Shown here: piece after piece, positions 47,681-60,542 of the stretch | How the letters are laid out: each line of letters starts with the position of its first letter | Numbering within the stretch: position 1 is the stretch's first letter | Assembly: GCA_038503075.1 (NCBI GenBank) | Contig: JBCAML010000003.1 | Span: 806,001-870,000 of the forward strand | Direction: 5' to 3' | Source of the DNA: Gyromitra esculenta | Lineage: Eukaryota; Ascomycota; Pezizomycetes; Pezizales; Discinaceae | Length of the DNA stretch: 64,000 nucleotides | Made by a program: the position numbers and the translations under genes | The notes under the pieces: generated by a model | The model's input: only the letters and a program-made list of their open reading frames with translations | The model's database searches: none | What the model was told of the DNA's origin: nothing

Positions 47681-50254
47681 CTAGTCCATTCCTTGATACC
47701 TCTCCTTTGCCTTCTCTTTCGTCCTTTTCACAAATTCGCTATAGCTCCCACCACCAATCCCACCACCTCTACTAACCTCCTCCACATCACCTACCTTCGC
47801 GCCTTTCATTCCCAATCCAGCGCCTTGTGTATACATCTCCGCAACTACATGCTCCGTCCTTCCTTCACCAGAAGCACCAAGCCCCTGCCCAGATGTCCAT
47901 CCCATCTTTCCTAGCAATGCTGCACCTTTACTTTGCTGTTCTGATTCCGGCGGTGGGGACTCTTTCTTGGCAGGCGCCTTCTTGGTAGCAACTGCAGGGG
48001 TTGTCGATTTACCGAATACCTGTCTGCGTTCCTTCGCACGATCACGATATTCTGGCTCGTTGCTCGCAGGTGTGGTAGTGATGCCAGCCTTCGCGAGTTT
48101 CTTCAATGCTGCCTCACGCATAGCCGGGTCCTTAAGGTTCATTAAGTGGAGGTTGCTAACACGCTCGTGTTCGTAGACCTTTTCAGGAGTCTTAAACATG
48201 CGACTGCAGAGAAGACAAGCGAGCTTGTTCATGTCTGCGAAGGACTCTCGTTGGGGAGGTTCTTCGACTCTTTGCTCACTCTTTCGCTTTTTGGCGGTTG
48301 AACCACAAGAGCCTTTCTCGCTGTCATCCGTCGAGCCGCCGTCGGCTTCGTGTTTGATGCTGTTCACGGCATCAGAATTCCTAATTCCGTGAAGCTCCGA
48401 GTGGCGATTCTGCCAGAATTGGAGATGTGCCGGAACAGCTTTTTTTGTGGCTGTTGGTGCAGCACCGTTGCTACTTTCTTTCTCCGCCTTCCGCTTTTTT
48501 GACTTGCTTTTATCGTCTGCACCGTCCTTCACTCCTTTAGCACCTTTTGCTTCCTCCCTATTCTCGACTTCATCTACTTTAGGGACATTCTCGGATTTTG
48601 AAATTATGTGCTCCGAGACGTATCCATCGTCATCCCAATATGCCAACCTCAAGCCCCCACCAACGTTCGCTGTCATAGGTAAGAACGTAAACTTTTCTGC
48701 TCCCTTGGGCGCGTTATACACCGGCACGAAGACCCCTGGGTGTATATACGACGCCGTAACCGGCTTACTGCTTATAGTAAATTTCTCCATCTTATTATAA
48801 GCAGCAAGAGCAGCCTGCGCTTCTGTAGCCGTTGCAAACTCAGCGAACCCGTAACGCCAAGATTCATCCGTCTTCCTATCTCGTACCAAAAGAATGCGCT
48901 TTAAGGAGGACTCTTTGGCACCAATTGGACCAGTCTTCGAGGACTCCGGCGTGACACCAATGGGTACCGTTAGTTTCAGTGCACCTTTTGCGAGAAGCTC
49001 TTCGCTGACGGCCAGCTCGAGACCACGGAATAGGAGGAATTGTGATGGCGGGGATGAGGCCATGTCGCGTTCACCATCATTCATAAAGTGAGTAGGTGTT
49101 GGATGGGTCAGGGTACCAGTGAGAGTGACCTCTGAAATAGTGTTAGTAAAGGGGAAATACGTGACGCAGGAAGCACGAACCTGATCTTGGAGTTTGGCAA
49201 CGGAAACACTCCAGTCGTCGGGGATAGTTAAGAAGAAGACACTGTGGCAAATATGCTGTCAACAAACCTACACTCCATGAAAAGACTTGGCCACTCAGCT
49301 GAGGAGCTGAGCTGCGACCTTAGTCTCTAGGTGCAGGATACTCACGACCCTACACTTCCACTCTTCCTCGGCTTCATCTCTTCTCCTACCCCTCCTGTCA
49401 TCGTTTTCCCGTTCTCTCGAAAAGGCAATTCTGTATCTGTCGGCACCATGACCCAGAGTGAGCGTAGGATAATATTGTTCCAAAAACGCCCTAGCGTCAG
49501 GCACCGAATAGAAATGAACGAAGGCAAATTGCCTCGAGATGCCTAAAAAAAAACCCCCCTTTTAGGATACAAATGTCACAGAAATAAGCCGGTTACCAGG
49601 AGAACAAGACGACACTTACCAGTTTTTCGATCTCGAATCACCGCGACTTTTTCCACACCATCAACTTGTAATCCATCTTTAAGACCTCTCATAATCTACA
49701 GAAGCCGTACAGACCCCAAGGTCAAACTTTCAGCAAAAGTCCATCAAGACGTGTAGAAGCGAAGGGCAAGTAGGAAAAATGCAAAAAGAAAGCTAAGCAA
49801 CTATGTCTTGCTTGTGGTGATGGTCGTTCCAAGGGGGAGGGTTAACAACGTAATCCTCATCCACTTCCGATCCCAATCCCTCAATAATAACATCCCGACT
49901 CGCCGGACCGCCGAACCATTCCCTTTCTCTATCTCTACTAGGGCTCCTGGACCGTGGCGCATCGCGATCGTAGTAACCCCCTCCTCCCCTTCCCCCAGAT
50001 ACACTTGTTCTGTCATGTGAACCAGACCGTGACCGATACGCAGATGGCTGGTGGTGGAAGGTCCGTGGCCCTTTCGGAGCATCTCTTGGTGGTGACCGAC
50101 CTCTTGGTGGTGAGTACGGAGAGCGCCGGGGCCGATGGTAGTCTCGGTCACGATCCCGATCACGGACTTCTACAGGCGTACGGTAATTACGATCAGTGTT
50201 GTAGTAGGGATCTTCATCTCTGTGAGGAGATGAGGGTCGCTGGTAATAAGCCAT
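47681..50254 (-). CDS. RBM5/RBM10-like RNA-binding protein (RRM, RanBP2 zinc finger, RRM, C2H2, G-patch)
   Basis: A nuclear splicing-factor-type protein of 729 aa. Exons (minus strand) 50254-49850, 49695-49620, 49542-49346, 49241-49181 and 49131-47681. Residues 1-120 are Arg/Asp/Ser-rich (RS-like). RRM1 spans about 121-212 (RDVIIEGLGSEVDEDY, AVIRDRKTG, RQFAFVHFYSVPDARAFLEQ). A RanBP2-type finger is built across an intron: W222-x-C224-x2-C227-x3-N231-x6-C238-x2-C241. RRM2 spans about 277-378, a C2H2 finger is near 548 (CLLCSRMFKTPEKVYEH), and a G-patch near 644-690 (GAALLGKMGWTSGQGLG). The OCRE domain of animal RBM5/10 is not seen. The first donor (GTTGTT at 49849) is non-consensus, so the exon 1/2 border could shift by one codon. 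Other borders are fixed by frame and motifs. Confidence 0.88.
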
Positions 50255-50487
50255 TCTATTGTGAGTGAGTGTAGTTGCTATGGTTGTCGTTGGTGAGTGA
50301 AGAGAGTTGTTTAGCGACGATGGTGTGGGGAAGAGAAAGAATGAGATGAGGATCCGGCATGAAGCATGCAAGGTTCGACATCGAAGGTCATCTCGCTGCC
50401 TGTTGTGCGCAGGCTTAGTAATACATGTAGCCGTCTGGTTGGGCTTGGCATAACGTGAATCTGGGCGTCCTTGAATACATATATGTA

Positions 50488-50720
50488 CAGTCACGTTCGC
50501 AAAATCCTAGCACCCTACTAATCGTTGATAATAAACTAAATAGCTACGAATCGAACTGGAAAACAGTAATTCAAAAGGGTGGAAAGCTATGGAGATCCTC
50601 AGATGCTGAATAACATCTAACTACCTCACATAACTATCTTCTATAAAAATTATAGCCTCAATCCGTCGGCAGTCGTGCTTAATAGAGACGAGGGGTGCCA
50701 AGACTTTTCGAACGAGACTG
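50488..50720. mobile_element. CAGTC-ended MITE-like element, TA-flanked
   Basis: 233 bp, left arm CAGTCACGTTCGCAAAATCC followed by TAGCACCC, right arm GGGGTGCCAAGACTTTTCGA then ACGAGACTG. TA is at 50486-50487 and 50721-50722. The arms resemble those of the 81-bp element at 58840-58920 (AAAAGTCTTGACACCCC), so the two belong to one family. It lies about 230 bp upstream of the RBM5/10-like start. Confidence 0.75.
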
Positions 50721-50722
50721 TA

Positions 50723-53700
50723 CATGTACTTGCAGTATACGCATTTTAACCCCAAGACCTTCAGTTTGGAGGTATACATAGAATGACTTAACGTTTTACC
50801 GACTTGATCCGATCCGCTTCCTCAGCGAAAGCATTTTTACATTAGTTCAGTTCGTGCTTCTCCATACGTACCAGAGATAAATTAACACCGTAATTAACTT
50901 AACCATGGTTCAAAGAAAGACTCTCATTCAGACGACTCTAGCATATAGTATTCCCTTCGCCACCAAACCCCAACTAGCAGACTTTCATGCTGCAGCTTCA
51001 TAATCAAGGCATTCGGATGACTTCCTGTAATGACCACGAGCCAAGAGATACCTACAGCAAAATCAAAGCTTAAGTTTATTATATTACTTTATTGGATTCA
51101 AAACTATACTACTTTCCTTTCTTAACTCCATCACCAATCACATCTAGATAAAATAGCCAGCATGCAATATCGGCGATACTTAACCTATGACAGAGCAAAT
51201 TAGTATTGTATATTGGTTAACAACAGCTACACAAGACATTTCAACAGACGATTACCACGGCCACACACCTTGTATCCTGAAGGATTTTGCCCTGTATATA
51301 TGGGGAGCTCTCAAGCACTGATAGAAATACATACAACCCCTATGATAGAACAGAGCAATACAATGGAGTTACATATATTTCACCTTTCATGCCCTAATTC
51401 ACTAAAAAAAAGCGATTCAAATTCCCATGATGGTATACCACGTCAGGCATCGTTCAGCAAAAACCTTCCTACGCTTATTATGACCGACGTTGAGAAAATA
51501 CATGTGCACTTCACAGATATCATCCGCGAATTTGGTTGCTTTAAAGGATTGTTTCCGGCACTTAGATGTCCTTGGAGTGTCTAGATGTCTAGAAAATGGA
51601 ACTCAAAATCTAAAGGGCGTTTTGTTCAGCTACAAGAGAAAACCAAGCTTTGTTCCAGCCTAGGCAGTAAACTTCTAAGCGGCAAACATGCAGGATAACA
51701 CATATCGAGTGACGTGATCCGAAACAGCACATGATTAAGAATGACACAAGAAAGAAAAAGCTGTAACCAACTCTATTGCAGTATTCCAGCATTACTAATT
51801 TAACGACATTGCTCATCGCAACCATATGCATCACCATCTTGAATGTTTTCTATTAAAAATTAGTCTCGTGTCCAGTCAACACACTAAATCTCGTTTTCAC
51901 AAAGGTATGCCTTCCTCAATTACAAAGGCCCCGTGGCAGACCCCGTACTATCAGGAAGCGAACTGGGGAATACCTAAAAATGTTTGCTGTACTTCTTCCT
52001 TGTGTATCATACTGGGTCGTGTGCTACTTTTGGACTATGTGTGTTGCTCTGGACTACGTGTGCTATTCTGCATGTTCGCCGATTTTTAAAACCATGTACC
52101 CACAAATCCCAAGTGTTTTTTTTTTTTTTCATTTTACAACCCAGCGGGCTCTGTGGCATCCCAAAGATTCTCCTAAATTCTATGTAGCTCAAATAGGTTG
52201 GTCTCATTAGGGGCGCCAACGCCGCTATCAACGACATCTATATATATACATACATGTACATCTATACATGTAGCTTTGCAATCCACGCCCTAGAATAACG
52301 ATGACGTTTTCCCATACATGTGAAATGACCAAATTTCGATCATTTGTAAATCCCAAAAGCAGAGACCAATAATTACATGTTTGGCTAAACAGCCCGGATA
52401 GCGAACGAGATAAACGCATACGATGATTAATAAAATTCGCAACTTATAACACTTCGTTATAATTACTAGATGAAGCAAGAGATAGTGCCTAGTAACATTA
52501 TCGCAGAAATTTGAAACTCGTGATCGATTCCAGAGCATTTAGTGATCTTTTAGGTACAGAATTTTGCCTGCAACGCTTAAAAAATTAATATCTTTGAGTA
52601 CTCCAATAACAGCTACAGACTTTCATCCGACTAATTCGGTCACTTGAGATAAGCTTGTCAGGCACCTTCTCAAGGCAATAAAAAGATCGTAAACTTTCTC
52701 GTTTGAGCAGCCTAAGCACATGTAATGTATGCGCGCGAGAAAATGCACGTTTGCCGGTAAATGCTACATGTAGTTATAGTCTCATTCGTAGCGCTAACCC
52801 ATACCAGCAACTTATTGATTGTGCGCATAAACTAAGGCATTTGGGGATGGCACGAGTCTAGGTAAATGTGTTACACTGCTTGTGATGGGGACCCCAGTTA
52901 TAGTACAGATCATAATCACACATCATCACTTGGTGAGACGGAATAAGAACTAACTGTGTCAACCTGGGGTCGGAGCTCGCATCGCTTAACCTATCACTCC
53001 ATTACTGCCGTCCCTCATCCGAGACGCTCGAACAAAATGGGGCGGCCCGTACGAGGGCAGCAGAGTACATAATCTACATGCATCTATCACGAAGCGCACA
53101 TGACTAGATATTTGGACAGGGCTGTAGCATGTTCAGCGATGTTATCTTCAAGCACTAGAAACTGCTAGTAACGTTGGCTAGTGAAGACAAACCCAACTAT
53201 CTCCGAATACAATCAACTACCACCCACAGCATTAATTTTCCCAAAGCTTAGACGAGTCAATGTACCTAGATCAGAACAACGAATCTACGCAGTCTTGGAA
53301 AGTTAGATCAGTAACAAAGGATAGATGCATTCAAGGCGCGACGCGACTCGAGCCACCTCCATAATATATATAATACTACTCTAGTTAAGGTTAATACCCC
53401 AAGCAGCATGTTTCGTTTGAAGATGCCTGGCTCCAAGATTAGTTGGGAAGCTAGGCAGTTAGATTCCCTTTCGAGTGGGAAACCATTCTGTAAGAGAAAC
53501 CAAGGATTAGATGATTGTCCAAGATACCAATGATGTAAAAGGTTATTTTAGGCAGAGAATTGTGAGTTTATCAAGTGTTTCAAGCAACCCATCAGATATT
53601 TCTATGGTGAAATTACATCTACACCATACTAAGGCAAAGGACATTACAGTAGCAAATCACACTCAATATCTGCAGTCATGTGCGTGTGTTCTCAATTTCT

Positions 53701-53880
53701 AAATCGACATATAGAAAAACCGAGGCATTTATGCCAGATGAAAAGGACAAACACACAAACGTATACCGACAAAAAAAGAGGGACAAAAAAAGAAATTATA
53801 GTAGCTTCATGATAATACAGAGACCCAACCAGATGCAACAAAATAGATCAAGTATCCGGACGGTATAAGAATCATATATT
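50723..53880. other. 3.2 kb gene-free region
   Basis: Frames at 51213-51584, 51610-51837 and 51826-52089 are short and unrecognised. ACATGTAG occurs at 52266 and 52766. No gene or RNA is supported. Confidence 0.45.
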
Positions 53881-56846
53881 CTAGGAAACAGAGACAAATT
53901 GGCCAACAGACGGTATGCCATCGGCAACGACATAGACAACGTATGGACCGGGCGGGCAGGTGTTCTTGTTTGGTGGCATAGTGACGGTGAGGGTCTGCGC
54001 GGCAGTGCCAGCGGCGAATCCAGTATTGTCAAGGAACAACATGCGGTGACCCATGTGAACCGAGTGGGTAACAAAACCACCATAGTAAAGTGAAACTTTG
54101 ACAGCCTTTGCAGTGACGGGGACGTTGAATTTGATGGTAAACGTGGAGCCATTGGCCGTTAGAGACTTGGAACTGAGGACCATAGCGGTGGGACGAAGGG
54201 CAGCATTAGCACCTTGAAGGTAAGGAGGGGTAAACTTCTCAACGCGGAATTCTGCGAAAAAAATTAGTGGAGCACATCGAACAAGAGATAGGGATAATTT
54301 ACCTGTGGGGTAAGGCGTAGGGCCAGAGTTATCCAAGATCGGCTGTTCATGCGGATCGCTACCGGCGACCATAACTGTTCCATCGAGCAAAAGTAAGGCA
54401 ACTGAGTGATACAACCTAGCGATAGGGGAAGACGCAAGTTGAGTCCAGCGAGTGCCAAGAGGATTTGTAGGATTATAGAGCAAAGCAGCATAAGTAGGAT
54501 TAGCAGCGAGCTCAAACCCCTGTGAACCTTTGTTACAACCGTTAAGCCAAAGGACAGTTCCATCGGGCAGTAGAACACCTTCGACCATGCCACGGCCTTG
54601 GGGCATAGCATCCATTTCCCAAGCTGGAGCAGCAGCCTCAGGAGCAATTACACCACAGCTTGCCTCAGTAGGAGAAGTGATATCTTGGTAAGATCCACCA
54701 CCACAAACCATGATCTGCGAATTCCATTGAGTCGCGCTTGAAAGCGGCAGCAAGACGCTACCACCGGTGTTAGGGTAGGTACGATAAGTACCAGGGAGAT
54801 CCGGCATGGACTTAGTAGTAGCCCCCGTGCCAATGTTAAAGATTTCGGATGACTTGGCGGCGAAAATGAACAGTGTCCCATCCTTAAGCAAGTGCATAAA
54901 AGGATACATATAGTATGGCTGATTCTTGACCAAAATATCAAGGTTTGTGCTAGCCCCCTGGGAAATACCTGTAGCGCTAAGAATCTCGTATGTTGGGTTG
55001 TTATTCGCCTGAACGGTGGGATCTAACCCGTTCAAACTCCCTGACGCAACAAAGACTCTACCGTCGCTCAGAGTCTGAGCAGAGGCATACCAACGCTTAG
55101 TGTTTAGCTTATTACCGGGCTCACGCCAGTTTTGACCATTAAGGCTAGCATCGGAAGAAGAACGGCTGATATAACGAATGGCATCGAAACCATCACCAAC
55201 AGTAGGGTCCATAAAAGTCAGAGGGGCGTTACCACCAAGGGAGACGAAGTCACCATTCGCAAGGAAGGTACCACCAGCACAGAAAGCGTTGGTCTAAACA
55301 AAGGTTAGTAAATGTCAAACAGCTAAATTATGATATCTTATCACTTACCAGGTAGGACAAAGGAACAGCAGTGTTGGTTTGCGGGTCATACTCGCTAGAA
55401 TAGGCATATTGACCGTTAGGCAGCTTTAGTTGAGTATAATTCTCGACTTTGTCCAAGAAGATCACACGGCCGTTAGGCATAAGACCAGCGTGCATAGCAG
55501 GAACACCAGCTTGTCCAACGGTGGCGAAAGCACCCCCATTAGTAATCGGTGCCGGGCTTGGACCAGGAGCAGGTGTAGATCCTCCGTTCTTGCACTTCTG
55601 TGTACCATCCGCTCCAATCGATGAGGCTGACTGACATCCATCTCCACAATGGGCATCAGTGTTACCACAAAATCCGTATGGGGAGCAACATTCTCCAAGA
55701 CTCCACCCAGCGCAAGAATGAGCAACGGCGTTGCTATTACCGCAGGAACCATCAGTGGTAGGAGGTTCAACAACGGCTGTAGGAGAACCCAAGACTGGTT
55801 CACCGGTGCTAGTGGTCGTTGGAGGGTTGACTGGGGTTCCGGTACAACCTGATTGACATCCGTTAGATGCTAGGCAATGAGCATCGGTAGTACCACAATA
55901 TCCGTATTGACTGCAACACGTTCCAAAAGTTGACCCGGCACAAGTAGCACCTCCATATGCAGTTCCACACATGCCGTCGGCCCTAGCGGGAGTTGAAGAG
56001 GTAGTAGGAGGAACAGATGTTGGAGTTCCTGTACAGCCCGACTGACATCCGTTGGCTGGCAGGCAGTGGCCATCGGTAGTACCACAATATCCGTATTGAC
56101 TGCAGCACGTTCCAAAAGTCGACCCGGCACAAGTAGCACCTGCAAATCCAGTTCCACACCTACCATCTGTCCTTGGAGCGGTAGAACTTGCAGCTGGAGG
56201 TGGAGCGGCGGTAGTTGTTGTTGTACATCCAGAGATACAGCCCGTTCCGCAATGAGCAGCATCGTTACCACACCATCCATATTGCTAAATACAAATATAA
56301 AGCGTTAGGAAGTAATTGAAAAGGCATACTAATGAAGGAGAGAACTCACAGAGCAGCAGCCACCCGTGTAGGCGGTAGAGGCAGGGTTACAGATAGTTCC
56401 ACCATTGTTGGGACCACATGTTCCATCTGTGGAAAAGTCACCAGCTGCTGGGATAGGGGCAGGACGAGCTACACGACGGAAGAGATAATTGACTGTTGTG
56501 GGTGTCGTCCCAGCAATGCACCTTCACGAGTGTTAGTCCCTTTCACTCTCACATGAAATATGAAACTGAAACTGCCGAGTACAGTTACAGACTTCAAATG
56601 AATCATAAACAATAGAGTGACGAAATTTTATTGAACTGGGTTAGGCTTTTCTTTCTTTCTTTTTTTTGAGGGGGGGGGTAGAGAAATATCAATACTAATA
56701 ACGAATCGTACTTACACTCCCTGGGGTCCGCAGTACTGGCCCTTTAAACATATGTTCTCAGGACATTTGATGTCCTTCAGATGAACTGGGAGATTCGCAA
56801 ATACTCCTTGGGCCAAGAGGCCCGAGAGGAGGATGAATGTTTTCAT
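53881..56846 (-). CDS. CBM18-bearing AA5 copper-radical oxidase (glyoxal/alcohol oxidase type)
   Basis: A secreted 866-aa enzyme. Exons (minus strand) 56846-56716, 56521-56350, 56284-55349, 55293-54303 and 54251-53881; introns 194, 65, 55 and 51 bp. Residues 1-18 are a signal peptide. Four chitin-binding type-1 (CBM18) modules follow, near 76-121, 140-184, 203-247 and 277-315, each with CCS-x-YG-x-CG cores. Modules 2 and 3 are nearly identical at DNA level. Pro/Thr linkers separate them. The AA5 domain has the copper-radical residues by motif: Cys418 (NAFCAGG), Tyr482 (KRWYASAQ), Tyr708-His709 (ARLYHS) and His about 806 (THSVHMGHR). Such enzymes oxidise aldehydes or alcohols to make H2O2; the CBM18 array suggests anchoring to chitin, perhaps the fungus's own wall. 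Substrate is not readable. A 5' UTR intron may run 57103-56876. Confidence 0.93.
55868..56245 (-). repeat. tandem duplication of a CBM18 module (189-bp period)
   Basis: The stretches around 55882-55970 and 56071-56159 read almost the same, with a handful of differences, at a spacing of 189 bp (63 codons). They code modules 3 and 2 of the oxidase. This is a recent in-frame duplication or a conversion event. Confidence 0.8.
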
Positions 56847-58839
56847 GATGAATTAGCGTGCCAAAGTAATAGCAACTGTAAGAAGCCAAATTAGTAAAAT
56901 GCTTTGGTGAAGAAATGTGAGAAAAATAACACCAGAGTTGTTATATGGGCAGTCATAGGGCATTCAACGATAGTCTTGTATTATTGAGACAATATATGTG
57001 CGTGAATGCCACGTAGCTATCGTATGTAATGCAGGGGATAGATCACATTGACTACTTCCGCCCTGCTCAAAGACAAGAAGTCAAAGAAGAAAAGATCGCC
57101 TACCTTAGAGAACGGGATATAAGTGAATTAAAAGAATGACAGTAAGTGAGCGTGGGATATCGACAAACAAAGCGAGTGTATATCAAGAACCCCCTTCAGT
57201 ACGATGGAGTTCGAGACGATGTTGATGAGAAAAGAGGAAGAGAGGTACAGTAGAGGTAAAGGAAGGGGAAGAACTTATATAAAAGGAGGAAGCGGCTGGT
57301 GTTAGCGTTTAAGGAGCCTCCGCTACCTCCCGTAGATGTAACGCAGCAGAAATCCGAACGAGGCAACAAGACAATGCAGGGTTCTAATTGAGTAACCGCA
57401 ATTAAGCTTGGTCAGGCAAGAATGTGCGAACGGGATGACCAAGGGATTGATCACTGAAGGAAACTGGCAAGTACCAATGAGAATTAGGAAAAAGTGTCTT
57501 GCGAAAAACACACCCACTAGTAAATCTTTATTTAGAGTCAGTCATACTCCAGCCAATCATCATAGGTTTCGCATCCACCGCAATTTCCCCCTGTCTGCAA
57601 ACCAGGGGTATAACTCTATGCCTAACTCAACCGATTCTAGCGAGAAGAGATTGGAGCACTCTTGGGGACCGCCACAAACCCTTGCCGCCTATCACGAGCC
57701 ATTACCATGATGCTGGCATCAGGACAGTGCTGTGCCACTATTCAGCACTCTTCTACTATGTATTAAAAATGATCCTCACGACACTGTTCCTAGAAAAAAC
57801 TCTGTTCTAAAAACCCCCAACACCGGGCATCTGTCCAGCCTTTATCCGAAGCACCAGTGCATTGAGGACGTCTGGAGTACGGGCATCTTTCCGCTAAAGT
57901 GGCGTGTATAAGCTTTGAGTTACATTAATTATCCCAGGTCGTTCTTGTTACGCAAGGTACCGTGCAACCGGCACGGCTTCGTGTCACCGACCCAGGATCT
58001 GTCTCGTAATTATCCCACGGGACGACGGGCACCCAGAAGGAACACATTGTACAATTTCGTGTCGCTTCTAGCAGAATCGCTTAACTCACCAAACGCTGAC
58101 AGTTCCCGGCATGTGTAAAAAATTTTGCAGTAGCTGAACCTTGGGTGTCGTTGGACCCAGCAACAGATGTGATTGCCGACGGTAACGCCGGTATAAAAAG
58201 GGGTAAAAAATCTTACGGGCTAGGATCCTTATGTCTCGCTAGAAGCGCCCTATTGAGTGTAGGTACATGTATAACTTAACTGTGCTCGTACGTAAATATA
58301 TTTCGCTCTAGACATTCAATGCAGGTATCAGGGGAAGTAGCAACACCGCTTCCTTGATACTAGGGCACAACGTTCAATGAGCCTTTTTCTTCCAGGTACT
58401 CGCGAGTATCGGTACTCGGCAGTCCATTTTTATCCCTCCTTTTGGGGCTCATGTATCATTCCCGGATAGGTACAGCATAGCATGATGATGACACTCCTTG
58501 TACCCTGGTGCCAAGCGCTCCGACCTCGTATTCTTTATGCGGAATTTTTAGCATCCAGGATGTTTCTTGTGCCACGTTGGGGTGATACAATTTCAGAAAA
58601 CACTACATATATACTTGGGGATCCTAAGCAGTGCCACGGCACGAATTCGCCCTTTTAGCGAAATCCACGGGAAGTTGTGGGCTTGATCAAAAAAGGTAAG
58701 GGAGCAGGTGGCTTTCGGTTCGCTTGCCAAACACTCAAACACTTGCCATGTCTCGCAGTCAATCTATTGTACTTACAGATCACATAGCTACAGTACCAGT
58801 AAGAATAAAGACATTACATGTAGTTACAAATTCAGTGTA
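56847..58839. other. promoter of the oxidase gene and gene-free region
   Basis: On the minus strand a TATATAAG element lies at about 57,273-57,282, followed by a possible 5' UTR intron (GTAGGC donor at 57103, CTTACAG acceptor at 56876). To the right no gene is supported; a TATAAAAAGG sequence at about 58,191 has no gene behind it. Confidence 0.4.
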
Positions 58840-58920
58840 CAGTCGTGTAAGAAAAGTCTTGACACCCCACCTAACTAGCGAGACAGCCACTGGGGTGTCA
58901 AGACTTTTCTTACACGACTG
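58840..58920. mobile_element. 81-bp MITE with perfect 30-bp inverted repeats
   Basis: Starts CAGTCGTGTAAGAAAAGTCT and ends with its exact reverse complement; the arms are identical over 30 bp, leaving a loop of only about 21 bp. TA is at 58838-58839 and 58921-58922. Ends and TA fit the Tc1/mariner superfamily. It is related to 50488-50720. Confidence 0.85.
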
Positions 58921-58922
58921 TA

Positions 58923-59398
58923 CAGCTTCTTACCCACATATTCGTGTAATTCATATGATGTTCCCTATTGCCATTATCACTGCCGGCCATGGTTTATTAA
59001 ATTCAACTCTTCCCAGGAATCAACAAATAGCTAGCTGACCACTTATATCGGTTTCTTTTTTAATTTGGTCACCCAGTCCTTTTTTTTTTTATAGAGACTC
59101 AGTATTTTCTGGGATTGCGAGGGTACGGTATCGCAAACCTCCACTATGGCTATATACTCAAACCTCAGTTACCGAGGCCCAAGTCACGTTATCTGGTGGA
59201 GAACTTTACGTGGGTCCAAACCCCGCATATGTTTTTTGCAACACCACGACCAAAAGTACAATAACGACGACAAGCTTCCGTCTTTCCAGGCCATAATACA
59301 ATTACTCTTCGACGCGAAACGTGTGCTGTTGCTATAGCTTTGATAGTAACATTTAGCAGCCTTCGACCCAGCTCAGCTCCGATCCCTTCCTCGCCAAG
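58923..59398. other. promoter region of CAB2
   Basis: About 475 bp with T-rich tracts; no clear TATA box near the gene. Confidence 0.35.
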
Positions 59399-60542
59399 AT
59401 GGCGACCACCCCCGAACTCTCCGAAACTCATTATTTCGAAACAAACCCACCTCCAAGCACTCTGTCTGAACACACAGCACTCGCCAACACATTTGTTAAG
59501 CTGCATCACAGCGCTTCACGGCCTGTCGTCCTCCTCACGTCCGGTGGAACCACAGTACCACTAGAAAACCAAACCGTGCGCTTTATCGACAATTTCTCAG
59601 CCGGGACACGTGGTGCTACATCTGCCGAGTACTTCCTATCCCAAGGCTATGCTGTGATATTCTTACACCGACAATTCTCATTATTACCTTTCTCTCGACA
59701 TTACTCACACTCGACAAATTGCTTTCTTGACTTTTTGTCTGAGTGGGGACGCATCGGTGAGGACGACGAAGGCGGAAAGGATGGTGAGCAGGCAGCGACC
59801 CCAGACGTAGTTGTCAAGGCAAGGTATCGGCAACAGATGTTGTCTGTGTTGCGGAAGTACCGGAAAGCTAAAGAACAAAACTTACTGCTTCTACTTCCTT
59901 TCACGACCGTCGCAAGTTACTTATTCACGTTAAGGATGTTGGCATGTGAAATGCAATGTTTGGGAAACGAGGCGCTGTTCTATCTTGCTGCAGCCGTTTC
60001 CGACTTTTTTGTTCCCCCGAGCAGAATGGCGGAACACAAAATCCAGAGCGGCGACATCCCTTCAACAGATGGTGAGAATGGGGGGAGTGGGGGGAAGAAG
60101 CTGGTTGTTGATTTAGACCCTGTACCAAAGTTTCTAAAAAGACTAGTTGAACAATGGGCGCCGCAGGCAATGATTGTTTCCTTCAAGGTTTGTCTCAGCG
60201 CAAAAATGCAGATGAAGATCTTATCCCCTAACATTGCTTCTTTAACTAATATTCGAATCTCCGACTTAAAAAAAGCTTGAGACGGATCCCTCCATGCTCC
60301 TTTCAAAATGTAGGCAAAGTCTCGACCGCTACTCACATCATCTTGTCATCGGGAATCTTCTCTCCACGCGTAAGCGTGAAGTCGTATTCGTGGACCGTGA
60401 GGGCTTAGAATGGATCCGTATCCCAGAGTTGAAAGATGCTGAGGTTGAGGTTGAAATCGAAAGCCTGATTGTTCCAGCGGTCATTCGAAAACACCAAGAA
60501 ATGTTAAAGAGGAGGAGAAGCGGAGACATGAATAGATACTAG
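59399..60542 (+). CDS. CAB2: phosphopantothenate-cysteine ligase
   Basis: This joins cysteine to 4'-phosphopantothenate, the second step of coenzyme A synthesis, in the cytosol. Exons 59399-60187 and 60276-60542, one 88-bp intron (GTTTGT donor, AAAAAAAG acceptor), 351 aa; yeast Cab2 is about 365 aa. Key stretches are LLTSGGTTVPLE, VRFIDNFSAGTRGA, SAEYFLSQGYAVIFLHR, FYLAAAVSDFFVP, then SFK joined across the intron to LETDPSMLLSKC and HHLVIGNLLSTRKREV. These match the eukaryotic ligase, which lacks the bacterial decarboxylase half. The acidic insert near residues 119-132 (GEDDEGGKDGE) is probably a loop. The ATG at 59399 gives MATTPELSETHYFE, consistent with the family start. Confidence 0.93.
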
